From Smallanthus sonchifolius (taxonomy: Eukaryota; Streptophyta; Magnoliopsida; Asterales; Asteraceae): a stretch of 64,000 nucleotides of DNA. Below are positions 34,772-46,472 of this stretch, piece by piece (the stretch's first letter is position 1; each line of letters begins with the position of its first letter). The notes beneath the pieces are model-generated. The model made no database searches and had not been told where the DNA came from. It saw only the letters and a list, made by a program, of their open reading frames with translations. The position numbers were made by a program, and so were the translations under genes. Location of the stretch: contig CM042020.1 of assembly GCA_023525975.1 (NCBI GenBank), positions 111,461,207 through 111,525,206 of the forward strand. The letters are read 5' to 3'.

Positions 34772-35273
34772 AGAATTCAATTAATAGCTTTGAGTTCTGC
34801 ATTTTTGTTATGTTTTGTTTTATAGTTTGGGAGTTTACAGTGAACTATTTCAAGATTCTTGATTTGAGTAACTTTGTTGGAAAAACATATTGCTTTATGA
34901 AACCATATTGATGAACCCAGATTTGGAATCAAGTTTGCAGTTTATTTTTGTGTTTCTGGTTTATGTAGTTCTTTTTGGATTATGGTATTAATGTTTTGCT
35001 AAATCATTAGTTTGGGAGTTTACAGTGAACTATTTCAAGATATTATTAATAGTAATTTTTATATATCATCATAATAAAAATAGTAATAATCAATATCATA
35101 ATAATAATCATGATAATAAAAATAAAATAAATATTATTATTATTATAAGGGGTGGGAGTCGGGTTGGGGCTCGGGTTCAGCTGTTTTGCGCTGGCACATC
35201 CATACATTGGGGTGAAGCGGGACTCGACTACTCTATGAATGGAATTGGAACGAAGAACGATTAGGGCAAAACC
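34772..35273 (+). other. 3' flank of the L1-domain gene
   Basis: Probable 3' UTR and downstream DNA. GTTTGGGAGTTTACAGTGAA occurs twice (near 34828 and 35010) in a direct repeat of about 33 bases. An AAT-rich microsatellite spans about 35085-35150. No second gene was seen. Confidence 0.5.
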
Positions 35274-36082
35274 TTAGGCTGATAGGGGGAAGGAGATGAT
35301 TCCTTGTGAGTCTGGGAGAGAGCTGAGAGGGGAGGCCAACAGAATATTATGGTTACCAGTGCCACCCAATTGATGATTCGATGCTTAATGTTATTTTTTT
35401 CAATTGGTGAATATGTTACGATGCTTCAATCCATCTGCATCAGTGATCACAGTGATTTAGTGATTACAATATACAATTTACAAGCTTCAATCCACCTGCT
35501 TCAAGCCTTCAATCGTTTTTGGCTTTCTGCTTCAACTGTTTCTGGCTTTATTCTGCTTGAGGTAACCTCTGCCTCTTCTTCAATTAATGTTTTGTTGAAC
35601 ACGGCATGTGAAGATTATATAGTATGATTACTGATTAATTGATTATATGTGCTTTAATATGGGGGAAGGAGATAATTCCTTAGGCTGATAGGGGGAAGGA
35701 GATAATTCCTTGTGAGTCTGGGAGAGAACCAAGAGGGGAGGCCAACGGACTATTACGGTTACCAATGCCCCCCAGTTGATGATTCGATGCTTAATGCTTT
35801 TTTTTATTTTGGTTAATATGTTACGATACTTCAATCCATCTGCATCAGTGATCACAGTGATTTAGTGATTACAATATACAATTTACAAGCTTCAATCCAT
35901 CTGCTTCAAGCCTTTAATCGTTTTTGGCTTTCTGCTTCAACTGTTTCTGGCTTTATTCTGCTTCAGTCATTTCTGCTTGAGGTAACCTCTGCCTCTTCTT
36001 CAGTTAATGTTTTGTTGAACATGGCATGTGAAGAATATATAGCATGATTACTGATTAATTGATTATATGTGCTTTAATATGG
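35274..36082. repeat. Tandem direct duplication, about 0.4 kb unit
   Basis: Unit 1 is about 35274-35660 and unit 2 about 35672-36082; they are highly similar. Both run from TTAGGCTGATAGGGGGAAGG to GATTATATGTGCTTTAATAT. Unit 2 has an extra CAGTCATTTCTGCTT. Short frames in the two units translate similarly simply because the DNA is duplicated; no known protein was recognised. It could be transcribed non-coding DNA downstream of the L1-domain gene. Confidence 0.75.
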
Positions 36083-37190
36083 TTTCTTCTATTTTGCTTA
36101 TTGATTAAACAATTTGCTATGTTGCTAATTAATTGATTAAACAATCTGTTTTGCTATTTGCTAATTGTTTTATATTTTGTTTTACTAGCTTTAATTTGTG
36201 AGATTAGTTAATTAAATAATCTGTTTTACCAGCTTCAACATGTGCATAAATTTATAAGCCTCTTGTGGATATTTATGTAGCTTTGATTTTGATATATGTT
36301 AAAGTTCAGTTTAAACTTGAGAAACTGGCTGGTGAAAGCTTCAGTTTTGACTTTGTGAAGTCAAAGTTCCAATTTGTTTAATTAATTAATTTTATTATTA
36401 TTTTTGTCTCTTGAACGGCAATAAGAACAAATATTCGTATGCCAATTCTAAACAAAAAACCGTAAAAAGATTCAGAAATCCTTGGGAACCAAGAGAGAAA
36501 TTTGAGTTTAAACTTGTCCGAGTTGGACTTTTAGCCTTTTAGTCGTTTTCTGATGTGTTGATTTTGGATATGTTTATTTTAGTGTGGTTAAATGTCGATG
36601 TATATTTTACCAAAAAATTGGATCAAAATGTACATTTTGATGATTTTCTAGAAGTTACTCCACTAGGTGGGCAGTTTTCAAAAAGTTACCTTTTTTACCC
36701 CACTGTAACAATTTTTTTTAATATTAGTCTTTGAACTTGCATTACTTTACCATGCAAATCTCTGTTATTGGAACAATTACATTAAATCACCTTGGTTTTA
36801 ATTGTCTATTTGTTTAATCTGTCAGATAATCCTTGAGATTTATCTAGTGTTATTTCTTATCTAATATCTCGGATTTTGCTTTAATAATGACGGTAACTTC
36901 TTTTAACATATTTTTTTATTTAAAGATAGATAAAACTGTAACCGGTTCGGTTTGACTACTTGTTTTCTTAAAGAATTGAACTTAATATGATACACATAGT
37001 GAGGATCTTCCAATTTTAAGAACCTTATATGATTCTCATTGGGATGTAACCTCTATTTCAGTTCGGATATACTTGTCGATTTATCACCATGCACAATTGC
37101 ACATAGCTAAAGCGCGCTAGCCATAAGTGACCGAGGGCCTTTGCCAGAAGAAGGTTTAGCTGAAAGAGCAAAAGGTAACAATGATTTCAA
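36083..37190. other. AT-rich intergenic DNA
   Basis: No coding, terminal repeats or RNA genes were recognised. Confidence 0.5.
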
Positions 37191-37408
37191 ACAGCGATGA
37201 TCAAAGGCGTTGCAACTGTAAAGATCAAAGTGTTTGAAACTGTAAGTTAGTTTATATTGGCACCCACTTCAACTATGAATGTATTATAAACTCAAAGATG
37301 CATTTGATGGTAATCAAAGCAGTTTCTTTGCAGTTACTGTGATTGCTTTGCTGCTGGATTTTATTGTGATGAAGCTTGTTCCTGTCAAGAATACTTCAAA
37401 TGTTGTAT
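37191..37408 (+). pseudogene. CPP (TSO1/tesmin-type CXC) gene fragment
   Basis: Two exon-like pieces with an intact-looking intron. The first encodes SDDQRRCNCK and then, after a 1-base deletion, SKCLKL. A GTAAGT donor follows, then an intron of about 90 bases ending TTTCTTTGCAG. The second piece encodes YCDCFAAGFYCDEACSCQE. These are the first half of a cysteine-rich CXC domain of CPP transcription factors. No other CPP exon is near, so this is a detached, frameshifted gene fragment. A more degraded copy lies at 42612-42750. Confidence 0.75.
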
Positions 37409-37815
37409 TCATGAATTAGTTAACACCTTCGGATAATGCTTCGTTCAATGCGAGACATTTCACTTCAGTGACTAGACGTATTGAAGTATTAAACTAAATA
37501 TTAGAATATAGAGGTCTCTTAGTCATTCTTAGAAAGTATGTTTGGAGTCTTTATATATTTATATAAGTCAGGGGTTGTGTATGCGTAAACCCAGTTAACA
37601 ACTACATGAACGGTTATGCATAAACTATAGAATAAAAAAGAAGTTGGCCAAAGAAAAAGACTTGTCTCAAAATGCACAAATTTGAACACAAAAAACATAC
37701 AAAGATTTAAACCTTTACATACAATGCTATTACATAAAGTGTTGCAGAAAGTGTTGCTAAGAAACTTTTTAGGAACATACAAGAAGAAACGAAAGCAATT
37801 TTATAAATTACATTA

Positions 37816-38889
37816 GAGTTAATTGCATAGATGGGCCCTATGGTTTGTTCAAATTGCAGCTTTAGCCCCAAGAATGAAAAATCGCAAATATAGCCCAAAG
37901 TTTTGGGCCCGGTTGCAAAAATAGCCCCTGTCGTCAACTTAAATTAGATTTTAACGGAATTAAAACTTACGTGGATGACATGTGAGGGTAATTCAGACAT
38001 TTTCTCTTGACCCAACCCTAATATACGTATCTTTCCCCTCCCTTTCCATTACGATCAGAACCCATGTTGATTGAAGTTCCATGAAGAATTAATCTACCAC
38101 GATCGTCCCAAATCATCCTGGTTATGTTCGTTTGAACATTCAAAGAAGAAGGAAGTCGAGAATGCGTTGGATTTGAAGAGTTGCAAACACTGAACTAGTA
38201 CCAGAGGTGTATGGTGGTTTTCATATTCATATTATTCTGATTCTTGTGCAAAGTGGTTTAAAAATTTTTTATTTTGAAATATCCTAATCGTCCCTATCTT
38301 TAAATGGGACATTTTTACTGCTTGTTTTGGGTCATATAGCAAAACTGCAGAAATTTTGTTTGAATCACATGCAATGATTAGGCAGCTTTAATGCAACAAT
38401 TTTGTGTGAAATAGACAGCGTTGTTGCCACCATTATCTTTTTATTGGAGTTTAAGCTGCAGAGCAAGGCAAGCTGGTAGTAACTTCTTGTGTCAGTTAGT
38501 TTTTTTTTTCTTTTGTAAATAATGTCCCATCAACCCATGAATCTTTAGTCTCAAGCCACTGAAGTAATTTTAAATGATTAAAACATAAAGTAATTTTTAG
38601 TTGCAGTAATATAAGTCTCAAACCACTGAATCTTTTGCAAAAAAGGTGGTGTTATATGCTACTGTATTAGTCTCGAACCACTCTATAGTTGCAGTAAATA
38701 AGGTCAAAATACAGATACATGCTACCCAAATATACACGTAAGTTTTAATTCCGTTAAAATCTAACTTAAGTTAACGACAGGGGCTATTTTTGCATTAGGG
38801 TCCAAAACTTTGGGCTATATTTGTAATTTTTCAGTCCTGGGGGCTAAAGCTGCAATTCGAACAAACCACGCCATTTATGCAATTAACTC
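37816..38889. mobile_element. Mutator-like element (MULE), long TIRs
   Basis: A perfect 9-bp target duplication ATTACATTA (37807-37815, 38890-38898) encloses 1074 bases. The inverted ends are about 150 bases, from GAGTTAATTGCATAGATGG at the left to the complement of CATTTATGCAATTAACTC at the right, including GACAGGGGCTATTTTTGCA on one side and its complement on the other. There is no transposase. The interior (about 37990-38740) has a short GC-richer piece near 38020-38210 that could be captured DNA but is not recognisable. Confidence 0.9.
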
Positions 38890-39031
38890 ATTACATTAAT
38901 ACATAATTGAGTATCAATAAAACAAAAGCAATGTTAGTAACATATGATCATCATCTACAATTTCCATGGTTTTAAAAGGGTAAACTTGAGGTTGCAAGTG
39001 AGTTTCAAATCTACTAGTTTCCTGTTTCAAG

Positions 39032-41652
39032 TAGAGGTGCACAAAAAAACCGGTTTGGAAATCCAAACCGGTTCCGAACCGGAACCCGAACCGCCCCATA
39101 ACCGGTTTTGTGTGAACCGGTTTCAAACCGATACGAACCGCCAGTTTACAACCGGTTTAACCTATTTGTGCGACGAGCGGTTTACAACCGGTTTTTTGTG
39201 AACCGGTTTGAGAAACCGGTTTGGTAAACCGGTTTGAACCGGTTTAACGGTCAAAAAAAAAACTAGCCGTTGGGACCAATTTTTGACCGTTTTTTGACCC
39301 ATTTTAACCCCCAAACACATTATAAATAGGTAGTGGGTGTTTTGGTTAAATCACACTTCTCAAACGCTCAAAAAACGCTCAAAAAATTTCAAAAAACGCA
39401 ATGGCAGGTTCTTCAAGTTATGGTGTTTCCTCTAACGAAGTTAGCGTTGTGAAAATAATACCAACAACGAGGAACCCCGCAATTTGGTCAAACTACGATC
39501 TATGTGAGTTGTCTAACGGGTTGGAACGTGCTCGTTGCAAAAAAATGTGGTGGTTTTTTTAAAAAGGAATCAAATTCTACTCTAAAAACTCATCTGGAAA
39601 AATCGTGTCCGAGTTTGAAGAATATTCCAGGTGAGGGTCAAGCATCTATGACAAGCGAGGGTGGAATTTGGAACTTCGATCCAAATATTGTTCGAGATAG
39701 AATGGCGAAATTAGTTATTCAAAGAGGTTTGCCGTTCAACCATTTCGACAACCCGCTCACGACGAGGATGATTCAAGAAGCCCTTCAACCACGTTATCAT
39801 CAAGTAAGTCGTAGTACTCTTAGACGTGATTGTCTAAAAATGTGGAAAAAAGCAAAAAAAGAATTAATTTTAGGTTTTGAAAAATTGGAAACCGGTGTGA
39901 ACTTAACCACCGACGTTTGGTCGGCTCCACATGGTATTCCCGACTCATATATTTGCGTTACCGCTCATTGGGTTGATCCCAATACGTGGCAAATGATGAA
40001 ACGTACAATCGCGTTTGATATGTTTGAATATCCGCACACGGGTCAAAATTTATTTCACATTTTAGATGATGTGATAACCGATTTTAAATTACAAAATAAA
40101 TTATTTTCAATATCTTTTGATAATGCCTCAAATAATACAAATGCGGTTCAAAAATTAATATTAAAATATAATCCGATTTGCAACGGCGCTTTTTTCCATA
40201 ATCGATGTATTGCACACATCATCAACTTAGCCGTGCAAGACGGGCTTGGGGTTGAACCCGTTATTGAAATAAGTAATGCATTTCGAGTCATGCTTAAAGA
40301 CGTTTTTAGTAGTAGTAAAAAAAGATACCATGAATATATTAGATTATGTAACGATACGGGTTTGATTTGCTTAGGTCCCAATTGGGACCTCCCAACAAGA
40401 TGGAATTCAACTTATAAAATGTTTCATAGTGCTATACGTCAAAAAGATACTTTATCAATTTTTCATGATATGCTTTCCTCAAAACCGCGTCGTAAAATTC
40501 AAAGTTTTCCGTCTACGAGTTGGGACATTCTTGAAAATTTAACCGAATTGCTCGAAGTTTTCAAAACCGCCACTACTTTTTTATCCGGGGTTTATTACCC
40601 CACAAGTCCCTTGGCTCTTAAACAAATATTTCTAATGTGTAACAAATTAGCCGAACTTGAAAATAAAAATACTCTTTTTACGACAATGATAAAACCGATG
40701 AAAGAAAAATTTGTTAAATATTTTAAAGAAATGCCTCCGGTTATAACTTGTGCCGCCGCATTAAACCCTACAATTAATGTTTACGGTGTTGAAACCTTGA
40801 TTGATAAAATAACTTACGATTTGGATTTGAATTCCGAAGATATTCATTTTTCAACCGTAACAAAAACTTATTTTAACAAATGTTTGCAAGATTTGTTTGA
40901 TATTTATTTACATAAATATGGTACAACACAAACCGCCATGGCCCGTGATTTACTAACCGTCCAAGCTTCCACGGTAGCTTCGGAATCCGTTTTTTCTCTT
41001 AGTGGCAGGGTTTTATCTATTCGAAGAACTAGACTCACTCCCGCGGCAATGGAAATGTGCATTTGCTTGAAAGACCATTTGGATGCGGTAGATAGGAGAC
41101 AAGATAGGGCTTCGCTTGAAGAAGAAATTGAAGTTGAAGAACTCATACACGAATCTGAGGTTAACCAAGGATTGGCGAGCCCACTTACAAATGAAGAACT
41201 CGCCGAAGATGATAGACTACGAGGATCCACTAGTAACTCCGAGAATGACGACTAATATTAAACAAAAAAACTCCAAAAAATAAAAATATATATATTTTTT
41301 TCTCGTATTGTAATGTTTAATATTGTAATGTTTTGTGATTTCCGAACCCCTACAATATGAATAAACGTTGAACTATATGTTTTTCTTTTTCTCGTATTGT
41401 AATGTTGTAATATTTTTTAATTTATTTTAAAAAAAATTTTTTAAAAAAAAAACCGGTTTAAACCGGTTCACCAACCCGAACCGGTCCAGAACCGACCTGA
41501 ACCGGTTCAATAGGTTCGACATTTTATACTTGCAAAACCGGTTTAACCCGAACCGGTTTGGGTCAAAACCGGTTTAGTGTTTGCGTTGACCAAACCGGTT
41601 CGGGCCGGTTCGAAACCGGTTCGGTTCAAAAACCGCCTTTTGTGCACCTCTA
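39032..41652 (+). mobile_element. Complete hAT transposon with transposase gene
   Basis: Inverted ends TAGAGGTGCACA and TGTGCACCTCTA, with a perfect 8-bp target duplication GTTTCAAG (39024-39031, 41653-41660). Both subterminal zones (39050-39250, 41450-41640) are dense in ACCGGTT/AACCGG motifs, the probable transposase-binding array. The element is 2621 bases with one coding region. Perfect ends and duplication suggest recent insertion; activity is doubtful because of the frameshift and the missing C-terminal block. Confidence 0.95.
39401..41255 (+). pseudogene. hAT transposase, one N-terminal frameshift
   Basis: The natural start is the ATG at 39401 (MAGSSSYG). Near residue 46 a run of seven A (39539-39545) puts the frame out by one; with six A the BED zinc finger would continue into the long downstream frame (CGGFFKKESNSTLKTHLEKSCP region, C-x2-C...H-x4-C). 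That frame is then open for over 570 codons. It has LTTDVWSAPHG (first Asp), ISFDNASNN (second Asp), RCIAHIINLA (C-x2-H), DLPTRWNSTY (RW) and ARDLLTVQASTVASESVFS (glutamate and dimerisation region). The D-[IV]-L-x-W-W-K block usually just before ARDLL is missing, suggesting a small internal deletion. Confidence 0.9.
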
Positions 41653-41660
41653 GTTTCAAG

Positions 41661-42612
41661 TACATTAGGCTCGACTGCAAGCCTAAAATATTAAAAATTC
41701 TATAGCTTATTTCTAACTGTCTAGTCCCGTTCGACAAACTATAAACCAAATCGTTCATTGTGCTTTCAAAATTTCCAAACCGACCAACCAAAAGAAATTT
41801 AAAAATGCACCCGTGAAACAAAATCGATTACCGGTTTGGACAGTTTCACGGGTTTAAACCAACCATGAACACCCCTAATGTACCTGACGTATGGGACCGG
41901 GTATGTGACATGGTTTTATAATTCGGTATGGGATTGAGATTACTGAATATTTAGCGCAACAATAAAGTAGAATATGGAACCCTTGTCCTAGAGGTATGCA
42001 ATCTTAAGAGTTAGGTTCGTTAATATTTCACGTACTCCTGGATCATCCATTCTCGTTCGAGTGTACATAACTTGCTCATTGCTTCCTGCTAGGCATTGAC
42101 AAGATAGAATTGCCTTTTGAGCTCTCGATCGAACAAACGTATTCCATGTTTTGATGGTGCACGTACCTTGTTCGTGAAGGAGTTAATCTTGATTTTACGA
42201 AAGAAAGAGGAGTCGCTTTGGAAGAACGTGAAAGTTGAAAGGGTGATTCGGAAATAGTTAATTAATTAATAGTTTGAATGCTTAGATAAAGTTATTTTAT
42301 GTTTATCTAAGAGTTTGTTGGAGTTAGTTTAGGAATACAATTATGTATTTGAGTATGATTAGTATGGTTTATTTATTATAAATAGATGGTTAGGATCCAT
42401 GTAATTTGTAAGTCAAGAATTATAGTAAACAGAAAGAGTCAATCTTGGTTAAGATCAGAGAATTATAGTAAACAGAAAGAGTCAATCTTGGTTAAGATCA
42501 AATTTCCTGTTCGTATTCTTGGGCCTGATTTCTAACAGTTCGATGTTCACATATTGACGTCTCCACCACAACGTTGTCGTTTCTTTTTTTACATTTAAAT
42601 CATCTTCGTCAG
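41661..42612. other. Intergenic DNA with a Copia-type LTR fragment
   Basis: About 42290-42537 resembles a Copia LTR end: a TATAAATAG box near 42379, a 40-base direct duplication of AATTATAGTAAACAGAAAGA (42418-42500), and a CTGATTTCTAACA end. The left boundary and target duplication were not found. Near 41843-41878 an unpaired CATGAACACCCCTA resembles a hAT end. Minus-strand frames around 41996-42160 have a protein-like look but no recognised family. Confidence 0.4.
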
Positions 42613-42750
42613 TTCAAACAACAAAAGTGATGAAGTCAAAGTACTTGAAACTGTAAGCTAATTTAACTATGAATGAATTATAAACACATTTGATGGTAAC
42701 CAGGGCAGTTTCTTAATTTGCAGTTATTGTGATTGCATTTTCCACCAAGA
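42612..42750 (+). pseudogene. Second, more degraded CPP (CXC) fragment
   Basis: Shares with 37200-37400 the stretch AAGT(A/G)(C/T)TTGAAACTGTAAG, the intron motif CATTTGATGGTAA and the acceptor leading into TTATTGTGATTGC. Coding similarity stops after YCDC. It is fused directly to the segment duplicated from 31.9 kb. Confidence 0.6.
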
Positions 42751-42785
42751 TTCATTGGAGTCTCCAACTAGCAAAGTTGTAGTAT

Positions 42786-43092
42786 ATCTTTTGGCACATT
42801 TTGACCTCTTACGGTTGCACGAAAACACAAAAAAAAAGCTTGCAATTGTGACAAGTCGACGTATGCCAAAAGATACTTTAAGGCTATATCTATTCAATTC
42901 TAAAATGGGTAAGGTTATGTTTTATCTCTAACTGGTAAAGCTGAAATAAACTAGTTGTTGAAAGGAAACATGTCAAATGTGTCAACCAGGTAGATATTAC
43001 TCAAGAAATTAGATTGTTATCTATAATAAACTTAAAAGTTGTTTTGGGTTAACCCAACCCAAATTGTACCAAAATTATATATTTTGACCAAA
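42786..43092. repeat. Copy of the 31856-32350 segment
   Basis: Same orientation, with two internal gaps relative to the longer copy. Function unknown. Confidence 0.65.
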
Positions 43093-43563
43093 CTCGTAGT
43101 AACTTTCCGAATTTATCTCAATAGGCTAATGTCGTATCCTGTGAAGAATGCATATGTAAAGTATGTAAAACTGCTTTTGGCAAGAAAGGGCTATATGGCA
43201 CATTTTTGTGCTTTTTGACAGGTTAGTGTGTAATCACACATTGGTATGAAAAGAAGTTATTGCAGGCATATGATCTCATAAAACGTCTCTGTTTGATGCT
43301 TCATAACACTAAAGTCATATGATGTAAACATGTGACATATCCATCTCATATTAAACATGATTCATGATGTTACGTGATTTAAGATATAAAATTTAAAACG
43401 TGAATACATCTATTCCAATTTTTGAGTTGCAAACTCTTATCGCGATACATTCTTTCTGAGATTCAAATACATCAATCTTTCTCTTATGCTGATACAGTAG
43501 ATAGTATATGACATACAATATATAAACCCCCCCCCCCCCCCCAATTCTTTCTGACTATATCCA
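43093..43563. other. Downstream flank of the thioesterase gene, with poly-C run
   Basis: Contains 16 consecutive C (43527-43542). The poly(A) region of the minus-strand gene should lie here. Nothing else was recognised. Confidence 0.5.
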
Positions 43564-46472
43564 TCAAGCCCCTAGACAAGCAATGAGCCAACTGCAAACA
43601 TCATTAATCTCTTCTAGGTTTGTGTAATGACCAAGCCTGAATGGTAAGTAAAATCAATAAACATGCATTAAAATAGCTTCTTTTAACTTAAACTAGCTTG
43701 ACACCCATGTAATACACACGGGGAGAAAAATATGAATACATAAAATTCTTAAATCTTTATGTATATATTTTACAGGTGTAAAAATGTATTACATATACTA
43801 AGGATAGAAAACAAAATTCAAAATTAATATATAAATGGGTTTAGAAAATACATTAATTACTATTTAATGTAATTTGACTTTCATTTATTTGATTGAAAAT
43901 AAAAGTTACATAATTAGATTTCAAAGTTTCTTATAATAATAAGGGATAATTTAAAATAAATTTATTTTATTAGTATAATTAGTATTTTCTTTTAAAAATA
44001 TATTGCTATTAAAAGATAGAGGTGTATTTAATATGAGAGAGACGGGAAAAAAATGATCAAAATAAATATGGAGACGACACGTGGCATGAAAAACCTTTAT
44101 TTATTATATAGTATAGATTTGAAAACAAGAATTACCCATTATATGTCCGAAATGTTAGATTCTGAAATCCAGCAGAATACATGGTTTGTGCAGATCTCTC
44201 ACCAAGTTTGTACTCTACCACATCATCAACTACAACAAGAAAACAATACATAAATGATATGGTATTTGTAGCAACCGAACAAAAGCACGTGGGCTAGAAA
44301 AGGGCCCAACTTAATACATCATAACTTTTGATCTGTCTACCTTAAAATATGGACCAAAACGGTGTAACAAGTTGGATGTTGTGACAAATGGAAAAATATG
44401 TCCGAGTTTGTACAATAGTGTGCTATAAGCATATACCTCGACCATGACAAAGCAAGACAGGCAGCAATGCTGCACGCCTTGCAGCTTCTTGTGATACTCC
44501 CACTCTATTCCTTAAAAACCTACAAGAGGATGTTTGCTCAGCAAAATGATATCGAACATGGGTGCCACAAATTGAAGGTGAAAATAATAAATGATTATAA
44601 ACTTATAATAGTTTGCAAACAACAAAGTAAAACCTTGAACTTGGTAGCCAACCACTGAGAGCAACAGCTGCACTAAGGTTGATAGGGTATCGGTTTCCAT
44701 TCCCATATTGCCCAACAACTCGACACGTGGCAGAGTAAAGTGCGACAGATGCACCCATGCTGAAGCCTGCAACTCCTAGTTTAACTGTAAAGGGAAAATG
44801 TAAGAGAACATTTACTTCTTTTGTTTAAATGATGTTTTTTAGTATATAAAACAAAAAAATATTTACAGTTTGATCGCGCATGCTAATTTATGATCGTGAA
44901 AATAATGTGAGACAATGTTAGCATGATCAGTAACTAACTAACTAACTAATACGAACACATACCATCATCAGGCTCATTAGTCAAGAGATTTGCAACATGT
45001 GTTGCTGATGCATCCAAGCCCTCCAAATCGCCACAATCATCTTCTGACATGCTTGCCATGTTAAACCCTGATAATATTGACATATAATGTGATAAAATCG
45101 TCTCATATTACAAAATCTTTAGATGGTAAAAAATGACAAGATGATCTATAAATACAAAAAGACAGAACATACAAGCGGTGCAAGGATATCCACCAAACAG
45201 TGTTACTTGACGAGTTGGCGCACTTGGGCAGATCCATTTGATCTAAATCATAGATATAAAAAATTCTAAAAATACTAATTATGAAATAAATGAAACTAAA
45301 CTTATGGTTAAATGTGCATGAGAAAGGTAGTAGATTTGAATCTTTACATTTGGAAGAGGAAAAGATTCCAAGATCCGAGTCCAACTGTAAAACAGTAAAA
45401 AAAACATACTTCATTACTACAAAGAATGTATTGTTTATTATCAAATATTTTGCAAATGGGAAATGAGAAATGAGTTGATAAACTCTTATGCTGCATGATG
45501 TTTAAGGTGGCCATGATTGCGGTAGCCTTCAAACACATGGTTGTGGGTGCATGTCGGATTCGATAACAAATAATTGGTATAGTTACTTTTTTAAGGATCA
45601 CCTCAATGGTCACAAAGATAGTCAAGATTCAAACATAGCATGTTTTTCATATTCAAAATTGATACAAAACTTTCTAAATGTTTTATCTTAAAAATGCTTG
45701 TGTTCTTATACATTATATATCTATAGCTACACATAGATATTAAGTTTTCCTTCATAAATACAATAACTTTGATCAATCATTTTCTGTGTGATAATTTGAC
45801 CCTCAAAAGGTCCAACATGATGATATGCAAGAGAAAGTTTTGAAGGACTCTAAAGACAATCTGAAAAGTCAAATCACAATAGTCAAATGTCAAAAAGTCA
45901 ATAATCACCTTGAGCCCTTCTCACCAATGCCATGCAACCAAACAATAGTTGCTGTGTGAGTTCCTTTCGGCATCACCACAAAAGTCCTTCCAAACTCCAA
46001 CACATTTCTTCTAACATTCCTACTTCCTGTAAAAGAAAAAGTGGTGCAAAAGAATGCTATAACACTTAAATCTTAACAACCATCTAAAAAAATTTGTTTT
46101 TATAAATATTTTCGGACAAGGGAGCATAAAAAACAACTGGTAGGCCGGATTACTCTATGAGCCAAGTTATAGAAATATCTTATATGCAACAAAAATGAAA
46201 AAGAAACGTAAAAGAAAAGATTGTGAGCATACAAAGACGTATTTCTTGACCCTCCATCAGACCATCTTGGTAATAGATTACAATACAATGTTATGATAGC
46301 AGGTTACAACTGAAGTTAATATAACAAACTTTTGATATGAAAAAAGAGACTTTGAGACCACCAGCTTGTTGCATGATGTCACACATGATTTTGAGACAAT
46401 GCACCAATGGTCAATCGCTTAAAGATGCAAAAAGGACTAACCTGAACCGCGGTTAGAGCTATTGTAACTCAT
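43564..46472 (-). CDS. Acyl-protein thioesterase-like alpha/beta hydrolase
   Basis: Nine exons, all with GT-AG junctions in phase: 46472-46442, 46026-45909, 45384-45348, 45242-45173, 45067-44963, 44784-44634, 44519-44437, 44229-44136, 43636-43564. They sum to 762 nt, 253 residues plus stop. The product matches the plant acyl-protein thioesterase/carboxylesterase family, which removes acyl groups such as palmitate from proteins: VWLHGIGEKGS, WICPSAPTRQVTLFGGYP, nucleophile elbow GFSMG (Ser129), LSGWLP, DDVVEYK with the acidic residue at 200-201, and GLGHYT (His233). Length is usual for the family. VEYK replaces the common VPYK. The last intron holds a Helitron (43693-44117) but splice sites are intact. 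Substrate unknown. Confidence 0.92.
43693..44117 (-). mobile_element. Non-autonomous Helitron, copy 2, in an intron
   Basis: On the minus strand it runs from TCTATACTATATAATAAAT (after A) to a hairpin CCCCGTGTGTATTACATGGG-like segment and CTAG before T. It is 425 bases and collinear with copies 1 and 3. It lies in the last intron of the thioesterase gene in the same orientation, 18 bases after the splice donor (44135-44134) and well before the acceptor. Confidence 0.87.

Noticed and set aside
35349..36047. Two similar short frames in the tandem duplication as a gene pair
   Set aside because: Similarity comes from DNA duplication; there is no known domain or start context, and flanking indels are not in multiples of three.
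39504..39506. Start of the hAT transposase at a GTG codon
   Set aside because: Plant genes rarely start with GTG. The zinc-finger coding begins upstream at the ATG at 39401 and is cut by a frameshift.
40904..41230. Ser-rich minus-strand frame opposite the hAT transposase
   Set aside because: Antisense shadow of the conserved transposase C-terminus.
41843..41878. A further hAT element ending CATGAACACCCCTA
   Set aside because: No partner end or 8-bp duplication could be found on either side.
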